From Rhizobium sp. N324 (GTDB lineage Bacteria > Pseudomonadota > Alphaproteobacteria > Rhizobiales > Rhizobiaceae): 64,000 nt of DNA. The stretch lies in assembly GCF_001664485.1 (NCBI RefSeq), contig NZ_CP013630.1, positions 2,111,001 through 2,175,000 on the forward strand, given 5' to 3'. The notes beneath the pieces were generated by a model. It ran no database searches and was not told where the DNA came from. It worked only from the letters and a program-made list of their open reading frames with translations. Each line of letters begins with the position of its first letter. The first letter of the stretch is position 1. A program made the position numbers and the translations under genes. Shown one piece after another: positions 42,534-51,995 of this stretch.

Positions 42534-43887
42534 TATTCTCGTCGTCGACGACGAGCACGATATTCGCGAGATCGTTTCCGGCATTCTCTCCGACGAGGGA
42601 CACGAAACGCGCACGGCCCATGACAGCGACAGCGCGCTGGCGGCGATCTCCGACCGGGTGCCGCGGCTGATCTTCCTCGATATCTGGATGCAGGGCAGCA
42701 AGCTCGATGGTCTGTCGCTGCTCGACGAGATCAGGACCCGCCATCCGGATCTGCCGGTGGTGATGATCTCGGGCCATGGCAACATCGAGACCGCCGTCTC
42801 GGCGATCAAGCGCGGCGCCTTCGATTTTATCGAAAAGCCTTTCAAGGCCGACCGGCTGATCCTGATCGCCGAACGGGCGCTTGAGAATTCCAAGCTGAAG
42901 CGCGAGGTCTCCGAACTGAAGCGCCGCACCGGCGATGCCTTGGAGCTGATCGGCACCTCGGTCGCCGTGTCGCAGCTGCGCCAGACCATCGAAAAGGTCT
43001 CGCCGACCAACAGCCGCATCATGATCCTCGGTGCCTCCGGCTCCGGCAAGGAGCTGGTGGCGCGGATGATTCACAAGAAGTCGGCCCGCGCCAACGGTCC
43101 CTTCGTGGCGATCAATGCTGCCAACATCACGCCCGACCGCATGGAAGTGGCGCTGTTCGGCACCGAGGGCACGCCCGGCCAGGCGCGCAAGATCGGCGCG
43201 CTCGAGGAAGCCCATCGCGGCATCCTCTATCTCGACGAAGTCGGCGAGATGCCGCGCGAAACGCAGAACAAGATCCTGCGCGTGCTGGTCGATCAGCAGT
43301 TCGAGCGCGTCGGCGGCTCCAAGCGCGTCAAGGTCGATGTTCGCATCATCTCCTCCACTGCCTATAATCTCGAAAGCCGCATCACCGAAGGGTGGTTCCG
43401 CGAGGATCTCTATCATCGCCTCGCTGTCGTGCCGGTGCGGGTGCCGGCGCTGGCCGAGCGACGCGAGGACATTCCCTTCCTCGTCGACCAGCTGATGCGC
43501 CAGATTTCCGAGCAGGCCGGCATTCGTCCGCGCCGCATCGGCGACGACGCCATGGCCGTGCTGCAGGCGCATGATTGGCCGGGTAATATCCGCCAGCTGC
43601 GCAACAATATTGAGCGGCTGATGATCCTTGCCCGCACAGACGGGCCGGATGCGCCGATCACCGCCGATATGCTGCCGACTGATCTCGGCGACATGCTGCC
43701 GAAGGTCTCCGCGAAAAACGATTATCACATCATGACGCTGCCGCTGCGCGAAGCCCGCGAGATGTTCGAGAAGGATTATCTGATCGCCCAGATCAACCGC
43801 TTCGGCGGCAATATCTCGCGCACCGCCGAGTTCGTCGGCATGGAGCGTTCGGCGCTGCATCGCAAGCTGAAGTCGCTCGGCGTCTGA
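42523..43887 (+). CDS. ntrX: Response regulator NtrX
   Basis: 454 residues: receiver domain (D53 in FLDIWMQG), AAA+ domain with Walker A GASGSGKE, and C-terminal Fis-type helix-turn-helix (GNISRTAEFVGMERSALHRKLKSLGV). Where NtrC has GAFTGA this protein reads GTPGQARKIGAL, so the sigma-54 contact loop is missing; this is a known feature of alphaproteobacterial NtrX and implies a different mode of regulation. The ATG at 42523 has an AAGGAAAG site; the frame is open to 42505. Confidence 0.96.
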   Translation: MASDILVVDDEHDIREIVSGILSDEGHETRTAHDSDSALAAISDRVPRLIFLDIWMQGSKLDGLSLLDEIRTRHPDLPVVMISGHGNIETAVSAIKRGAFDFIEKPFKADRLILIAERALENSKLKREVSELKRRTGDALELIGTSVAVSQLRQTIEKVSPTNSRIMILGASGSGKELVARMIHKKSARANGPFVAINAANITPDRMEVALFGTEGTPGQARKIGALEEAHRGILYLDEVGEMPRETQNKILRVLVDQQFERVGGSKRVKVDVRIISSTAYNLESRITEGWFREDLYHRLAVVPVRVPALAERREDIPFLVDQLMRQISEQAGIRPRRIGDDAMAVLQAHDWPGNIRQLRNNIERLMILARTDGPDAPITADMLPTDLGDMLPKVSAKNDYHIMTLPLREAREMFEKDYLIAQINRFGGNISRTAEFVGMERSALHRKLKSLGV

Positions 43888-43951
43888 TCTTTCCGGCGCG
43901 GCCATTGCCACGCCGCATTCCCTTATAGCTTTCTGCAAGACCAGGTTTCCC

Positions 43952-44815
43952 ATGCCGAGAATTGCCTATGTAAATGGCCGTTACGTCAAGCATTCCGATG
44001 CCAGCGTGCATATCGAGGACCGCGGCTACCAGTTTGCCGACGGCGTCTACGAGGTCTGCGAGGTCCGTCACGGCTATATCGTCGACCTCACGCGCCATCT
44101 GAACCGCCTCGACCGTTCGCTGGGTGAACTCGGTATCGCCTGGCCGATGGGTCGGGCGGCGCTGACGCAGGTCATCCGCGAGACGCTGCGCCGCAACCAT
44201 GTCCGCAACGGGCTTTTCTATATGCAGGTGACGCGCGGCGTCGCCCGCCGCGACCATGTCTTCCCGGCCGAGGGAACGCCGCCGTCGCTTGTCATCACCG
44301 CCAAGAGCACCGATCCCAAAATCATCGCCGCCAAGAATGCCAACGGCATCAGGGCGATCACCGTTACCGACAATCGCTGGGGCCGCGTCGACATCAAATC
44401 CGTCGGCCTGCTGCCGAATGCCATGGCCCGCCAGCAGGCCAAGGAGGCCGGCGCCCAGGAGGCGATCTATGTCGATGGCGACGGCATGGTGAAGGAAGGG
44501 GCGGCGACCAATATCTGGATCGTCGATTCCGAGGGAACGTTGGTGACGCGGCCGGCCGAACACGGCATCCTGCGCGGCATTACCCGCACCACATTGATGG
44601 ATGTCGCAGCCAAGCTCGGGTTGAAGATTACCGAGCGGAACTTCTCGGTTTCCGAGATGCTCGCCGCCCGCGAGGTCTTCCTGACCGCAGCCACAAGTAT
44701 TTGTTTTCCGGTCGTTTCCGTCGATGGCCAGACGATCGCCAACGGTCATCCGGGCAGTGTCTCGCAGAAAGTCCGCGAAGCCTTTTTCGACGTTGCGGAA
44801 AAGATTGCGATTTGA
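43952..44815 (+). CDS. dat: D-amino acid aminotransferase-like class IV PLP enzyme
   Basis: A 287-residue fold-type IV aminotransferase: AYVNGRYVKHSDASVHIEDRGYQFADGVYEV at the N-terminus, LKSVGLLPN-type segment (DIKSVGLLPNAMARQQA) with the PLP lysine, and GAATNIWIV. Annotated as D-alanine aminotransferase in rhizobia, where it sits between ntrX and hfq as here. Branched-chain or other substrates remain possible. Confidence 0.9.
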   Translation: MPRIAYVNGRYVKHSDASVHIEDRGYQFADGVYEVCEVRHGYIVDLTRHLNRLDRSLGELGIAWPMGRAALTQVIRETLRRNHVRNGLFYMQVTRGVARRDHVFPAEGTPPSLVITAKSTDPKIIAAKNANGIRAITVTDNRWGRVDIKSVGLLPNAMARQQAKEAGAQEAIYVDGDGMVKEGAATNIWIVDSEGTLVTRPAEHGILRGITRTTLMDVAAKLGLKITERNFSVSEMLAAREVFLTAATSICFPVVSVDGQTIANGHPGSVSQKVREAFFDVAEKIAI

Positions 44816-44926
44816 TACCAAGATTTGCTGGACGGGTGGAATGAGGGTGCCACCGGTCTTGCATGGTGAGGTTGATTGATACTCCACCGGCCAGCTCAGG
44901 TCGGCAATAAAGAAAGAAGCGGCGCG

Positions 44927-45169
44927 ATGGCGGAACGTTCTCAGAATCTTCAGGATCTATTTCTCAATACTGTTCGCAAGCAAAAGATTTCCCTGACAAT
45001 CTTTTTGATCAACGGCGTGAAACTCACGGGCGTTGTTACCTCTTTCGACAATTTCTGTGTTCTTCTTCGCCGTGACGGCCATTCGCAGCTCGTGTATAAA
45101 CATGCGATCTCGACGATCATGCCGGGCCAGCCCATGCAGATGTTCGAGAGCGAAGAAGCAGCGTCCTAA
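44927..45169 (+). CDS. hfq: RNA chaperone Hfq
   Basis: An 80-residue Sm-like hexameric chaperone for small RNAs. Sm1 ([22 protein letters not shown]) and Sm2 with YKHAISTI are complete; the short C-terminus is typical of rhizobia. The start MAERSQNLQ at 44927 follows AAGAAAGAAGC. Historically nrfA, needed for nifA expression in rhizobia. Confidence 0.97.
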
Positions 45170-45246
45170 CAGGATCAGCCGTCATTTCGACACGCGATAC
45201 CAAGAAGGATTCGATCATCCCTGAGGCCGCCAAGCACAGGGACGAC

Positions 45247-46572
45247 ATGCGCGCGACCGTCGTCGTGCCGGTTCTGAAATCGCGCAGCCGCGGCGGCCAG
45301 AGCGAATCGGCCTCGACCCGCACGCCGGAAAGCCGGCTGGAAGAGGCGACCGGCCTTGCCCAGGCGATCGACCTCGACGTGGTCAACGGCCAGGTCGTGC
45401 CGGTCAACGATCCGAGACCGGCGACATTGCTCGGCACCGGCAAGATCGAGGAGATCAAGGCGCTGCTCGACGAGCGCGATTCCGGTCTCGTCATCGTCGA
45501 TCATCCACTGACCCCGGTGCAGCAGCGCAATCTCGAAAAGGAATGGAACGCCAAGGTCATCGACCGGACGGGCCTCATCCTCGAAATCTTCGGCCGCCGC
45601 GCCTCCACCAAGGAAGGCACGCTGCAGGTCGATCTCGCCCATCTGAATTACCAGAAGGGTCGGCTGGTCAGAAGCTGGACCCACCTTGAACGCCAGCGCG
45701 GCGGCGGCGGCTTCATGGGCGGCCCGGGCGAAACCCAGATCGAAGCCGACCGGCGGATGCTGCAGGACCGGATCATCAAGCTCGAACGCGAGCTGGAGCA
45801 GGTCGTGCGCACCCGCCAGCTCCACCGCGCCAAGCGCCGCAAGGTGCCGCACCCGATCGTGGCGCTCGTCGGTTATACCAATGCCGGCAAATCGACGCTG
45901 TTCAACCGCATCACTGGCGCCGGCGTGCTGGCCGAAGACATGCTCTTTGCGACGCTTGACCCGACGCTGCGCCGCATGAAGCTGCCGCACGGCCGCACCG
46001 TCATCCTGTCCGATACCGTCGGCTTCATCTCCGACCTGCCGACCCATCTGGTCGCCGCCTTCCGGGCAACGCTGGAAGAGGTGCTGGAAGCCGATCTCAT
46101 CCTGCATGTCCGCGACATGTCCGATGCCGACAACCAGGCGCAGAGCTCCGACGTCATGCGCATTCTCGGCGACCTCGGCATCGACGAGGCCGAATCCGAT
46201 AAGCGGCTGATCGAGGTCTGGAACAAGATCGACCGGCTGGAGCCCGAGGTCCACGACGCCATGGTGCAGAAATCAACAGGCGCCAGCAACGTCGTCGCCG
46301 TTTCGGCCGTCAGCGGCGAGGGCGTCGACACGCTGATGGACGAGATCAGCCGCCGGCTCTCCGGCGTTATGACCGAAACCACCGTCCGCCTTCCCGTCGA
46401 CAAGCTGGCGCTGCTGCCCTGGCTCTACGACCACGCGATCGTCGACGGCCGCGAGGACAACGAAGACGGCTCGATCACGCTCGATTTGCGCCTCTCCGAA
46501 ACCGAAGCCACCGAACTCGAACGCCGTATCGGAAATGGGCCGAAGCCGCCGCGCGAGGATTGGGAGCGGTGA
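45247..46572 (+). CDS. hflX: GTPase HflX
   Basis: Ribosome-associated GTPase that splits stalled ribosomes. 441 residues from the first ATG: N-terminal HflX domain (GTGKIEEIKALLDERDSGLVIVDHPLTPVQQRNLEKEW), GGGGFMGGPGETQIE linker, then the G domain with GYTNAGKSTL, DTVGFI and NKID. The frame stays open for 21 codons upstream to an ATT at 45184 that has an AGGA site, so a longer form with a rare start is possible. Confidence 0.94.
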   Translation: MRATVVVPVLKSRSRGGQSESASTRTPESRLEEATGLAQAIDLDVVNGQVVPVNDPRPATLLGTGKIEEIKALLDERDSGLVIVDHPLTPVQQRNLEKEWNAKVIDRTGLILEIFGRRASTKEGTLQVDLAHLNYQKGRLVRSWTHLERQRGGGGFMGGPGETQIEADRRMLQDRIIKLERELEQVVRTRQLHRAKRRKVPHPIVALVGYTNAGKSTLFNRITGAGVLAEDMLFATLDPTLRRMKLPHGRTVILSDTVGFISDLPTHLVAAFRATLEEVLEADLILHVRDMSDADNQAQSSDVMRILGDLGIDEAESDKRLIEVWNKIDRLEPEVHDAMVQKSTGASNVVAVSAVSGEGVDTLMDEISRRLSGVMTETTVRLPVDKLALLPWLYDHAIVDGREDNEDGSITLDLRLSETEATELERRIGNGPKPPREDWER

Positions 46573-46682
46573 GCGGGCCTTCGGGCGCGCGCTTTCCTCC
46601 ATCCTCTTAAACGGCGGATCGGACAGCTCAGCAAGGGCCGAATGGCTCGATTGAGTGAGAGGAAGCAGGGACGTTGCCACAT

Positions 46683-46841
46683 CTCCCTTCTCCCCGGCGG
46701 GGAGAAGATGCCGGCAGGCAGATGAGGGGAGCGGCAAAGCCGCGAATGCGCTGAGCGCAAGCGAAGGGCAATGAATGGGGGGCCGTGTGGCCCCCTCATC
46801 CGACCCTTCGGGCCACCTTCTCCCCGCTGGGGAGAAGGGGA
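46683..46841. repeat. RIME-like palindromic intergenic repeats, copy 2
   Basis: Two palindromic modules: CCTTCTCCCCGGCGGGGAGAAG followed by GCCGGCAGGCAGATGAGGGG (46686-46729), and CCCCCTCATCCG to CTTCTCCCCGCTGGGGAGAAGG (46791-46839). The first module is the inverse complement of the left half of the repeat at 19152. Fills nearly all of the gap between convergent hflX and mazG; no gene lies in it. Confidence 0.82.
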
Positions 46842-46847
46842 GAAAGC

Positions 46848-47693
46848 TCATTCAGCCCCAGCCATCACAGCCCGCTCAATCGCCTTCGCCGCCTGCCAGA
46901 TCTCTTCCATCCGCTCAAGGCTAGCCGCCTCCAGCGTCTCGCCTTCTGCATCAAGAACATTCTCTATGTGGCTGAACCGACGCCGGAATTTCGTATTTGT
47001 TCTACGCAGCGCCTGTTCCGGATCGGTCTTCACATGCCGGCCGATATTGACGACAGCGAAGATAAGGTCGCCGAGTTCGTCGCTGACCTTTGCGCGGTCG
47101 CCGTCTCGCAGTGCCGCCCGCAATTCGTCGATCTCCTCTTCGATCTTGTCGAGGATCGGCTCGGGCGCCGACCAGTCGAAGCCGACCTTGGCGGCGCGTT
47201 CCTGCAGTTTTAGCGCTTCCGTCAAAGCCGGGAAGCTGCGCTGCACGGAGCCGAGGAAGCCGCCCTTGAAATCCTCGGTAATGCCGCGCCTGGCCCGCCG
47301 CTCAGCACGTTCGCGTTTTTCCGCCTGCTTGATCTCGTCCCACTGGATCTTTACCGCATCCGGCGTGTCGGCCGCCGAGCGGGCGAAGACGTGCGGGTGG
47401 CGGCGGATCATCTTGGTGGTGATGGCGTTGACCACGTCGCCGAAGGAGAATTCGCCGGCCTCCTCGGCCATGCGGGCATGGAAGACCACCTGCAGCAGCA
47501 GGTCGCCCAACTCGTCGCAGAGATCATCCATATCGCCACGTTCGATCGCGTCGGAAACCTCGTAGGCCTCCTCGATCGTATAGGGTTTGATCGTCTCGAA
47601 ATTTTGCTCGATGTCCCAGGGGCAGCCGGTTTCGGGGTGGCGCAGCGCTGCCATGATCTCGATCAGCCGGGAAATGTCTTTGGAAGGTTCCAT
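46848..47693 (-). CDS. mazG: Nucleoside triphosphate pyrophosphohydrolase MazG
   Basis: 281-residue house-cleaning NTP pyrophosphatase with two MazG domains, each with the metal-binding EExxE...ExxD helix pair (EEAYEVSDAIERGDMDDLCDELGD and EEIDELRAALRDGDRAKVSDELGD). Length and HPHVFA motif match MazG of Gram-negatives. Convergent with hflX, as in related genomes. Confidence 0.95.
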   Translation of the reverse strand: MEPSKDISRLIEIMAALRHPETGCPWDIEQNFETIKPYTIEEAYEVSDAIERGDMDDLCDELGDLLLQVVFHARMAEEAGEFSFGDVVNAITTKMIRRHPHVFARSAADTPDAVKIQWDEIKQAEKRERAERRARRGITEDFKGGFLGSVQRSFPALTEALKLQERAAKVGFDWSAPEPILDKIEEEIDELRAALRDGDRAKVSDELGDLIFAVVNIGRHVKTDPEQALRRTNTKFRRRFSHIENVLDAEGETLEAASLERMEEIWQAAKAIERAVMAGAE

Positions 47694-47699
47694 GGTGCC

Positions 47700-48287
47700 T
47701 CAGTTAAGGGGAATATCGTTGGCGATCTTCGACGACTGGTAGGTGGTGGAAAGCGCGTCGTAGCGCGCCTTGATGCGGACGGTCTGCGCCTTGAGTGCCT
47801 CTCTCAGTTGAGCCTCTTCGGTCTCGACGAGATCGGCGATGGCAAAGCTGTTCCAGAAGGCGTTCTGCCGGCGATAGCCGCCGGGTTCAAGCCCGAAGAC
47901 CTCCTTCAGGATCTTCAGGTCGTGCGGAATGGCAAACGCGTCGCGGGAATCCTCGTGGCTGAAGAAATAATAGAAATTGTCGAAGCCCGCCCAGGTGATC
48001 GCCGACATGCACATGGTGCAGGGTTCATGGGTGGAAAGGAAGATCAGATCCTTGGTCGCCGGTTTTTCGCCAAGTTCGTAGAAGCGCTTCAGCGTATGCA
48101 CCTCGCCGTGCCAGAGCGGGTTCTCCAACTCGTTGTTGGTCTCGGCGACGACGAGCGACAGATCGGATTTGCGCAGGATCGCCGCGCCGAACACCTTATT
48201 CCCAAGCGAAACGCCGCGCTCGGTGAGCGGCAGGATATCGTCCTCGATGACCGAAAGCAGGCGGGCGGCGATGGTCTTGTCAGGCAT
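47700..48287 (-). CDS. Cytidine/deoxycytidylate deaminase-family protein
   Basis: A 195-residue zinc deaminase: HGEVHTL supplies the zinc His and catalytic Glu, and PCTMCMSAITWAGF the two zinc cysteines. The long C-terminal region after the core is unlike TadA or cytidine deaminase. Related to nucleoside/guanine-type deaminases; substrate uncertain. Ends 6 bp before mazG begins on the same strand, so probably in one transcript with it. Confidence 0.87.
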   Translation of the reverse strand: MPDKTIAARLLSVIEDDILPLTERGVSLGNKVFGAAILRKSDLSLVVAETNNELENPLWHGEVHTLKRFYELGEKPATKDLIFLSTHEPCTMCMSAITWAGFDNFYYFFSHEDSRDAFAIPHDLKILKEVFGLEPGGYRRQNAFWNSFAIADLVETEEAQLREALKAQTVRIKARYDALSTTYQSSKIANDIPLN

Positions 48288-48503
48288 TGGCGTCTCCGGT
48301 TTCCCTCAGTCTATCGCCTCGGCGGTGCAAGTGAAATGCGCCAAACGCCGGTGGACGCTGTTTGTCACAGGCTTTATAGTGCGCTGCAGCAAATGCGCTG
48401 ACATGTGCTGTTTTGGTCAGCATGGGTGACTTTTCTCAAATCGCTGATGCTACGAGCAAAAGAATACGCACTTGCTGGAGCTTTCGAATTTATGTTCCTT
48501 TAA

Positions 48504-48522
48504 GCCCTTGTCGATCAAGGGC
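48504..48522 (+). promoter_or_regulatory. Hairpin in the cysG leader
   Basis: GCCCTTG (48504-48510) and CAAGGGC (48516-48522) form a perfect 7-bp stem with a 5-base loop 28 bp before the cysG start. Could be an operator or RNA leader element for the sulfur operon. No known riboswitch consensus is apparent. Confidence 0.4.
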
Positions 48523-48549
48523 ATATTCCGGCAACTTCGAAGTGGATTG

Positions 48550-49989
48550 ATGATGTCTCTCAGGACCGAACAGCTTTCGGTATTTCCCGCCTTCTTTCGC
48601 GTGGAAGGCCAGAAGACGGCTGTCTTCGGCAATGGCGACGAAGCTTTCGCCAAGGTGCGGCTACTGCTCAACACACGGGCGCGGATCGTCGCCTATGCCG
48701 AGAGGCCGGAAGCCGATTATCATGCTTTCCTGATCGCCAACCGCATCGAGACCGTGCGCGCCAGCTTTTCCGCCGGCCAGGTCGAGGACTCGGCGCTCGT
48801 CTTCGCCGCCACCGGCAATGAAGCCGGCGACCGCGAGATCGTCGATGCCGCCCGCGCCGCAAGCATTCCGGCCAATGCCGTCGATCAGCCCGAATACTGC
48901 GATTTCTTCACCCCGGCGCTGGTCAATCGCGCCCCGGTCGCTGTTGCGATCGGCACCGAAGGGGCGGGACCGGTGCTGGCGCAGATGATCCGCGCGCAGA
49001 TCGACCAGCTTCTCTCTCCCTCGCTCGGGCGCCTGGCCGGATTGGCGACGAGCTACCGCAAGGCGGTCGAGCAGTTGGTGCCGCGCGGCGTTTCCCGCCG
49101 CGTCTTCTGGCGCCGATTCTTCTCCGGCGCCGTTGCCGATGCGGTCGCCAACGGCAACCTGCCGCAGGCCCGCCAGGCTGCCGACCGGCTGCTGGGCACG
49201 ATGGACAAGGTTGCTGGCCACGTCTGGCTGGTCGGCGCCGGTCCGGGGGCTGAGGATCTGCTGACGCTGCGCGCCCAGCGGGTGATGATGGAAGCCGATG
49301 TCATCGTTTTTGACGCACTCGTGCCGCAGGCGATCGTCGATATGGGCCGTCGCGACGCCGAGCGGCTTTCGGTCGGCAAGCGCAAGGGCTGCCATTCGAA
49401 ATCGCAGGAAGAGATCAACGAGCTCTTGGTCGAGCTCGGCCGCCAGGGCAAGCGCGTCGTCCGCCTCAAGTCGGGCGATCCGCTGGTCTATGGCCGGGCA
49501 GGGGAAGAGATGGCCGCATTGCGGGCTGCCGGCATCACCTATGAGGTCGTGCCCGGCATCACCTCGGCTTTCGCCGCCGCCGCCGATTTCGAGCTGCCGC
49601 TGACGCTGCGCGGCGTTGCCTCTTCGCTGGTCTTCACCACGGGCCATGATCTCACCGGCGATGTGCTGCCCGATTGGGCAAGCCTTGCCGTCTCAGGCGC
49701 GACGATCGCCGTCTATATGGGCCGCACGGTTGCCGCCTCCGTCGCCGAACGGCTGATGCAGGCCGGCATTCCCTCCGAGACCACAGTCGCCGTTATCGAA
49801 AATGCCAGCCGCGCGGAGCGCCGTCTGCTGCATGGCACGCTTGCCGATCTTCCCGATCTGCAGCACCGTGACGAGTTGATGGGACCGGTCATGGTCATTA
49901 TCGGCGATGCGGTTGCTGGCGCCAATTTCGAACTGTCCGAGCCGCTGGTGCGTGCGAACGCCCGGCTCGAGGAACTTGCAAGGAGCTGA
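48550..49989 (+). CDS. cysG: Siroheme synthase CysG
   Basis: Trifunctional enzyme making siroheme from uroporphyrinogen III. N-terminal dehydrogenase/ferrochelatase (residues 1-210, PAFFRVEGQKTAVFGNGDEA), C-terminal SAM methyltransferase (from about 230: VWLVGAGPGAEDLLTLRA, VRLKSGDPLVYGRAGEE, VVPGITSAFAAAA). About 479 residues. Adjacent ATGs at 48550 and 48553 are candidate starts. First gene of the sulfite reductase operon, supplying its cofactor. Confidence 0.95.
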   Translation: MMSLRTEQLSVFPAFFRVEGQKTAVFGNGDEAFAKVRLLLNTRARIVAYAERPEADYHAFLIANRIETVRASFSAGQVEDSALVFAATGNEAGDREIVDAARAASIPANAVDQPEYCDFFTPALVNRAPVAVAIGTEGAGPVLAQMIRAQIDQLLSPSLGRLAGLATSYRKAVEQLVPRGVSRRVFWRRFFSGAVADAVANGNLPQARQAADRLLGTMDKVAGHVWLVGAGPGAEDLLTLRAQRVMMEADVIVFDALVPQAIVDMGRRDAERLSVGKRKGCHSKSQEEINELLVELGRQGKRVVRLKSGDPLVYGRAGEEMAALRAAGITYEVVPGITSAFAAAADFELPLTLRGVASSLVFTTGHDLTGDVLPDWASLAVSGATIAVYMGRTVAASVAERLMQAGIPSETTVAVIENASRAERRLLHGTLADLPDLQHRDELMGPVMVIIGDAVAGANFELSEPLVRANARLEELARS

Positions 49990-49991
49990 AT

Positions 49992-50306
49992 ATGGTAGAC
50001 AAGGTTCTGACGGCCAACCGGCTGACGGATGGCATTGCCGTCTGGCTGGATGCGAACGGGAAATGGTCCACCTCGCTGCAGGAGGCGCTTGTCGCCCGTC
50101 ATAACGAAGCCGTCGAAGCGCTTGAGGCGATCGGCAAGAAATCCTATGCCGACAACGAGGTGGTTGACGTCGCCGTCGTCGACGTTCAGGAAACCGACGG
50201 TATTCTCTGGCCGCTTCGCCTTCGCGAGCGCATCCGCGCGCAAGGTCCGACCATGGAATATGCCCCGGGCTACGCTCCGGCCGATCCCGAATTCATTGCA
50301 GTCTGA
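49992..50306 (+). CDS. DUF2849 protein of the sulfite reductase operon
   Basis: A 104-residue protein (DKVLTANRLTDGIAVWLDANGKWSTSLQEA) belonging to DUF2849, found almost always between cysG and cysI in alphaproteobacteria. Two bases after cysG and 8 bp before cysI. Role unknown, presumably in sulfite reduction. Confidence 0.92.
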   Translation: MVDKVLTANRLTDGIAVWLDANGKWSTSLQEALVARHNEAVEALEAIGKKSYADNEVVDVAVVDVQETDGILWPLRLRERIRAQGPTMEYAPGYAPADPEFIAV

Positions 50307-50314
50307 GGAAGACG

Positions 50315-51985
50315 ATGTACCGTTACGACGAATTTGACCATGCCTTTGTCAGCGAGCGCGTCGAGCAGTTCCGCGACCAGGTCCAGCGCCGCCTTGCCGG
50401 CGAGCTTGCCGAGGATGCGTTCAAGCCGCTGCGCCTGATGAACGGCGTCTACCTGCAGCTGCACGCCTACATGCTGCGCATCGCCATTCCCTATGGCACG
50501 CTGAGCGCGCGCCAGATGCGCATGCTCGCCCATATCGCCCGCACCTATGACCGTGGCTATGGCCATTTCACCACGCGTCAGAACCTGCAGTTCAACTGGC
50601 CGAAGCTGTCGGAAATCCCCGATGCGCTGGCCGATCTCGCAAGCGTCGAGATGCATGCGCTGCAGACCTCGGGCAACTGCATCAGAAACGTGACGGCCGA
50701 TCACTTTGCGGGTGCAGCCGCCGACGAGATCGCCGATCCCAGGCCCTACGCCGAAATCCTGCGCCAGTGGTCGTCGGTCCATCCGGAATTCTCCTTCCTG
50801 CCGCGCAAGTTCAAGATCGCCGTCACCGGCGCCGAGCGCGACCGCGCCGCCATCCAGGTCCATGATATCGGCCTGCACCTGAAGAAGAACGACAAGGGCG
50901 AGATCGGCTTTGCCGTCTATGTCGGCGGTGGCCAGGGCCGCACACCGATGATCGCCAAGCTGATCCGCGACTTCCTGCCTGAGGAGGATCTGCTTTCCTA
51001 CACCACGGCAATCGTGCGCGTGTACAATCTGCATGGCCGCCGCGACAACAAATACAAGGCCCGCATCAAGATCCTGGTGCACGAAACCGGCGCCGAGGAA
51101 CTGACACGCCAGGTGGAGGCCGAATTCGCCTCGCTCAGGGATAGCGAACTCAAGCTGCCGGAACAGGATGTCGAGGCGATCGCCGCCTATTTCGCGCTGC
51201 CCGATCTGCCTCAGCGCGCCGAGGGCTGGGAAAACCTTGCCCGCTGGAAGAAAGCCGATCCGGCTTTCGCCCGCTGGGTCCAGCAGAATGTGCAGCCGCA
51301 CAAGAACCCCGACTACGGCATGGTGACGATCTCGCTGAAGCCGATCGGCGGCATTCCGGGCGATGCCACCGACGCGCAGATGGACGCAATCGCCGATCTC
51401 GCCGAAGAATATGCCTTCGACGAAATCCGCGTCAGCCATGAGCAGAACCTGATCCTGCCGCATGTGGCGCTGGCCGATCTCGAAGCCGTCTATCGCGGCC
51501 TCGTCGCCATCGATCTGGCCGAAGCCAATGCCGGCCTGATCACCGATATCATTGCCTGTCCGGGGCTCGACTACTGTGCGCTCGCCAATGCGCGCTCCAT
51601 CCCGCTGGCGCAGGAAATCTCCCGCCGCTTCGGCAGCGCCGAACGCCAGGCCGAGATCGGCGAGCTGAAGATCAAGATCTCCGGCTGCATCAATGCCTGC
51701 GGCCACCACCATGTCGGCCATATCGGCCTGCTCGGTGTTGAGAAGAAGGGTGCCGAACTCTACCAGATCACGCTTGGCGGTTCCGGCGACGAACATACCT
51801 CGATCGGCGAGATCATCGGCCGCGGCTTCGAGCCGGACCGGGTGACGGACGCGATCGAGACGATCGTCGACACCTATCTCGGCCTGCGCCTTGATCCGTC
51901 GGAGATTTTCCTTGCCGCCTATCGCCGCGTCGGGCCGCAGCCTTTCAAGGCTGCGCTCTACGGCTCGGCTGCGGAAGCGGCATAA
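50315..51985 (+). CDS. cysI: Siroheme sulfite reductase hemoprotein
   Basis: A 556-residue nitrite/sulfite reductase with two ferredoxin-like half domains. The siroheme-[4Fe-4S] cysteines appear as CPGLDYC and CINAC (in KISGCINACGHHHVGHIG), and the substrate-site arginine region as TTRQNLQFNWPKL. Operon context (cysG, DUF2849, DUF934) favours assimilatory sulfite over nitrite reduction. Electron donor, probably ferredoxin, is not encoded nearby. Confidence 0.94.
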   Translation: MYRYDEFDHAFVSERVEQFRDQVQRRLAGELAEDAFKPLRLMNGVYLQLHAYMLRIAIPYGTLSARQMRMLAHIARTYDRGYGHFTTRQNLQFNWPKLSEIPDALADLASVEMHALQTSGNCIRNVTADHFAGAAADEIADPRPYAEILRQWSSVHPEFSFLPRKFKIAVTGAERDRAAIQVHDIGLHLKKNDKGEIGFAVYVGGGQGRTPMIAKLIRDFLPEEDLLSYTTAIVRVYNLHGRRDNKYKARIKILVHETGAEELTRQVEAEFASLRDSELKLPEQDVEAIAAYFALPDLPQRAEGWENLARWKKADPAFARWVQQNVQPHKNPDYGMVTISLKPIGGIPGDATDAQMDAIADLAEEYAFDEIRVSHEQNLILPHVALADLEAVYRGLVAIDLAEANAGLITDIIACPGLDYCALANARSIPLAQEISRRFGSAERQAEIGELKIKISGCINACGHHHVGHIGLLGVEKKGAELYQITLGGSGDEHTSIGEIIGRGFEPDRVTDAIETIVDTYLGLRLDPSEIFLAAYRRVGPQPFKAALYGSAAEAA

Positions 51986-51995
51986 GGAGGCGATG

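Noticed and set aside
40677..43049. 790-codon minus-strand frame across ntrY/ntrX
   Set aside because: Shadow of two clear two-component genes; the translation shows no domain.
42523..43887. Loss of GAFTGA in NtrX as a mutation
   Set aside because: Absence of this loop is a known general feature of alphaproteobacterial NtrX, so it is not a defect of this gene.
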